A DNA stretch of 64,000 nt from NCBI GenBank assembly GCA_001683735.1, contig LUGG01000001.1:124001-188000 (forward strand), given 5' to 3'. Below, one piece after another: positions 61,117 to 64,000 of this stretch. Below the pieces are notes generated by a model that was given only the letters and a program-made list of their open reading frames with translations, searched no databases and was not told the origin of the DNA. A program made the position numbers and the translations under genes. Positions within the stretch are counted from its first letter, which is position 1. Every line of letters starts with the position of its first letter. Origin of the DNA: Grifola frondosa (lineage: Eukaryota; Basidiomycota; Agaricomycetes; Polyporales; Grifolaceae).

Positions 61117-61925
61117 CAATATTCGCTTGGTTCGAAGCTCGAAGTTCAAGTGCGACTGAGGTATGTGCATTGGTTTCTATACCATCTATAACAGAGAATT
61201 CAGATTATATTCTTCGGCCCGATAACCGTGTCCAGGGTTTGCCCCAGTTATGAGGTCCTACATGACCTTGACGACATTATGAGCGAGGGTGGCAGATCTG
61301 TGTCACAAAAATCAAGCTAAGTCTTCAATATGTGTTGTCCCTTACGTTGTAAGTCACCAGTATCAACGCGCTCAGTTGACTACCGTCTATTTTGTGGTGC
61401 AAGAGATACAGAACATGATCGGTCATCGATCTTGATGTAGGCTTACTCACGGATAGCGTGCCTTTTGAACATGCGTGTTCTACCGGCACACCTTGACTAT
61501 CTTGGCAATCCCGCCTTTTGAGCTTGCGTATTTCACCGGCACGAGAATCAGTAGTATAGCTTCAATATTCGCCTTGTTCGGGGCCGAAGTTCAAGTGCGA
61601 CTGACGTAAGCGCGTCCATCAGTTTCTATGCTCAGTGTTAGCGTTTTTAACAGAGAATTCAGATTGTATTCTCAGACCTGAGGCCTGAGGATTTGACCAA
61701 GTTGTTAAGTTCTACATGACTTCGACGGCATTGTGAGCCAGGGTGGTAGAACAGTGTCGCAAGTCGAATTTTGAATGCGGCATGATCCTCCACAAGATGA
61801 TGTGCTGTCACTTATGTTGTGAGTTATCCGAATCGATCGATGACCTTAGTTGATGGCCGTCTATTTTGTAGGGTGCTCATGGCCGTGATTACAATAGCCT
61901 GCCCTTTGAACTTGCGTGTTCTATC
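61117..61925 (+). repeat. 446-bp tandem direct repeat, non-coding
   Basis: Two units start at 61117 (CAATATTCGCTTGGTTCGAA) and 61563 (CAATATTCGCCTTGTTCGGG) and share ordered blocks such as CGAAGTTCAAGTGCGACTGA, AACAGAGAATTCAGATT, TTCTACATGAC, GTTGTGAGT-like, CCGTCTATTTTGT and GCCTTTTGAACTTGCGTGTT. A sub-motif GCCYTTTGARCTTGCGTGTT-YTAYCGGCA recurs three to four times near 61460, 61515, 61890 and 61950. No open frame is present. Confidence 0.75.
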
Positions 61926-62071
61926 GGCATGAGAACCTTAGTGTCTCAATGCTACCTTTGGATTCACCGGCACGAGAGTCACTTCTACATTCACAAAAAT
62001 GTATAAAGGGCGGCTCGTCGTAGTCCATAAGTTCTCATCATCGTTCTGCCTACTTTGATTCCATCGCTGAT

Positions 62072-63183
62072 ATGCCATCATATGCTGTCTAGGAAGCTCC
62101 AGGGGCATTGGCCTGGAGTATGTCCGTCAACTGGTATGTACATTCCGTACATCGGTCGCCCCTCATACTGACACTGCGTCTTGCAGGCCTCTGATCCCAA
62201 GAACGTCGTGTTTGCTGTAGTGCGAAACAAAAGTAGGGCTACACAGCTGACCGTTGTTTCTGCGGCAGCAAGCAACGTCCACGTGGTCGAAGGGGACGTA
62301 GTCGACACAGCAAGCCTCAGAGTACGCATGCTTTTTAAATTGGTTTATCGAATCACCTGATGATAGAGGCCCTTTGTAGGCCGCAGCCGACGAGGTTGCC
62401 AAGATCAGCGGGGGCTCGCTGGACATTCTCATCCATAACGCTGCGAAGCTCAAGACCGAAACGTTTTTCCACTCGTTCAAAGACTAGTGAGCCCATTAAT
62501 TATAATTTTCGTGTCTGAGCCTCTCGAACGCCCTTGCGATTTCCTAGCGAAAGCTTAGAAGCTCTTGATGCCGATTTCATAGACTCGGTGAGTACGCTGA
62601 GGAATAGCACTCGACCTCCTCTGAACGGAAAAATCAGTTCAAAGTCAACGTGCTCGGCGTCATACACACCATCGATGCGTTCCTCCCGTTGCTGCGCAAG
62701 GGCGCGACGAAGAAGATCGTCGTGATTGGTTCGGCCAGCGGCAATCCCAACTGCGTGTGGAAGGCGCGTAGCAGTAACTTTGGCGCATACTCCGCAAGCA
62801 ATGGGGCTTCTGCCGTCGTTGTCGCGAAGTACGCGGTCCTGCTGGAGGGAGAAGGCTTTACTGTGGTTTCCTTGAGTCCTGGATTAGTCAATTCTGGAGG
62901 TGCAAGTATGCATGCCTTCTCTCTGTCCTGTTGGAACGATGCTGATCAAATCATAGACGACGGGGCAGAAGCAGGACCTCCGGTGGCGACAAGTGCAGAG
63001 CGGATAGCCGAAGTGAACCCCGGCGTGCAGTCTGGCATTGTCATGCAGACCACGGAGGGATCGGTTAGGATGCAGCTGAAGGTCATAGATGCTGTCACGC
63101 AGGACCACGCTGGAGGGATACTGTCGCATAGGGGATTGGATAAGTTAACTGGGCGGGATATAGACTTCAGCGCGTACCTGTGA
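62072..63183 (+). CDS. Short-chain dehydrogenase/reductase (SDR), atypical
   Basis: The start MPSYAV leads into a Rossmann GSSRGIGLEYVRQL cofactor loop, but one base is missing, so a TAG falls at 62090-62092. Later exons read NVVFAVVRNKS, LDILIHNAAKL (NAA motif), FKVNVLGVIHTIDAFLPLLR, IVVIGSAS (catalytic Ser region) and GAYSASNGASAVVVAKYAVL. The YxxxK motif reads Y-S-A-S-N (62788-62802), so the catalytic Lys is Asn. The downstream part VSLSPGLVNSG is normal. Five introns are legible. Either a non-catalytic family member or a decaying gene. Confidence 0.75.
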
Positions 63184-63461
63184 ATATGATCGCTTGCACA
63201 TTATATCCAAATTTGTGTTTTTTGCCCATTAATATTCCGTATGTGCATTTGAAATCTGCCTTCAGCACCATGGCAAATATTGGGAGTGTCGCTATAGGAG
63301 CTCAATCCTACTTGGTTGCCATTTTTGGCGTGAGGTGGTGACAAGTGGACCCCGAACAGCAATTCGAAACTGGCTTGCTCTGGATCCCCCAGACACTTCT
63401 CTCTTCTGCTACTTAGTCTGATTGTGCTCGGTGCTCATGACGGTTTTGCGCGACGGCGGGA
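63184..63461. other. Intergenic region before the GTPase gene
   Basis: Promoter of the downstream Rab gene and 3' flank of the SDR. Nothing else is seen. Confidence 0.4.
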
Positions 63462-64000
63462 ATGCGCACGGTTAAGCTCGTAGTCATCGGGGCATCCGGC
63501 GTGGGCAAGACCAGTCTGCGCAACCAGGTGCGTCCGAGCGCCCTGTGATCACGGCCAGCTCCCCATTATTGGCCCAGTACATCTCAGGACGCTTCACGAC
63601 TGGATATCGTGCGACCATTGGTGCGGACTTTATCACGAAAACTTTGCCACATTACAGTCTCCCGGACGAGTCTGTGACCTTGCAGATATGGGTGAGTGAG
63701 CATGCGCGCTGTGTTGTAGAGAGTGACACGAGTTGGAGGATCTTGAGCAGTACAGTCATGATTAAGGTGGAAGGGCAACTCGGATGGATGGCACCATGCA
63801 CAGGACAGCATTGAGATACCTCATTCCAGTGACCCGCGAGTTGTCCGCAGGCACTGTAGGTCCATCCGGGTCAGTATAAACTGCTCGCGTCATTCGCTAT
63901 TATCTAGATTTTCGTGTTATTTATGTGCTCGACTAACTCATTTTTGACAGGATACCGCAGGGCAAGAGCGATTCTCTAGCCTCTCATCTGCATTCTTTCG
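63462..64000 (+). CDS. Rab-family small GTPase, 5' part (Ypt7/Rab7-like)
   Basis: Exon 1 (63462-63527) encodes MRTVKLVVIGASGVGKTSLR with the GxxxxGKT P-loop. Exon 2 (63578-63691) encodes YISGRFTTGYRATIGADFIT with the switch I Thr and the VTLQIW strand. After a long intron of about 260 bases, exon 3 from 63951 begins DTAGQERFSSL (switch II) and runs off the window. The Ala-Asp-Phe-Ile block after switch I is typical of Rab7/Ypt7, which act in vacuole and late-endosome fusion. The subfamily cannot be fixed without the C-terminus. Confidence 0.85.

Overview
The window is nuclear DNA of a filamentous basidiomycete, most likely a wood-decaying agaricomycete. The evidence is dense GT-AG introns of about 45-65 bp, a class II (manganese-type) secreted peroxidase locus, a chromodomain Ty3/gypsy element, a Tnp2-type DNA transposon gene of the kind common in mushrooms, HNH_2 nuclease genes, and a multi-intron complement of ordinary fungal housekeeping genes. 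No bacterial signals (operons, Shine-Dalgarno sites) are present.

Layout. 1-6309: the 3' part of a decayed chromodomain Ty3/gypsy retrotransposon with one LTR. 6310-8945: a Tnp2-like transposase gene cut by that LTR, followed by a convergent proline-rich partner gene (about 9150-11560, minus). 12-13.4 kb: AT-rich spacer. 13.4-18.7 kb: two intact chromatin genes on the plus strand, the histone chaperone NAP1 and a 4CXXC_R1 zinc-finger (CDCA7-like) protein. 19.0-25.3 kb: a PTS1-bearing thioesterase, then a head-to-tail duplication of about 2.6 kb carrying a tRNA-Gly gene and an unrecognised gene; the second copy is decayed. 27.7-29.5 kb: a manganese-peroxidase locus with several frame breaks. 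29.6-39.7 kb: two direct copies of an amidase locus, both broken, separated by a 267-bp inverted-repeat element (MITE), an unrecognised membrane-anchored protein gene and a relic of the purine enzyme ATIC. 40.7-43.0 kb: an intact MFS transporter. 43.4-55.1 kb: housekeeping block of PARP, MFAP1, UMP1, an O-fucosyltransferase-like membrane protein and the mitochondrial helicase MRH4. 55.8-59.3 kb: a small one-pass membrane protein and a tandem pair of HNH nuclease genes. 59.8-64 kb: a peroxisomal enoyl-CoA hydratase/isomerase, a 446-bp tandem repeat, a short-chain dehydrogenase lacking the usual catalytic lysine, and the start of a Rab GTPase.

Themes. Four or five separate local duplications (20-25 kb, 25.4-25.9 kb, amidase, HNH, 61 kb) shape the window. 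Many otherwise well-conserved genes, including housekeeping ones, carry single-base contractions at short homopolymers; this may be real decay in duplicated loci but looks like residual assembly error in PARP and MRH4. Two enzymes of lipid metabolism (thioesterase and hydratase/isomerase) both end in the peroxisomal signal AKL. Splice-site coordinates were derived by reading GT/AG borders; where I say that a frame closes, the exon lengths were summed by hand.
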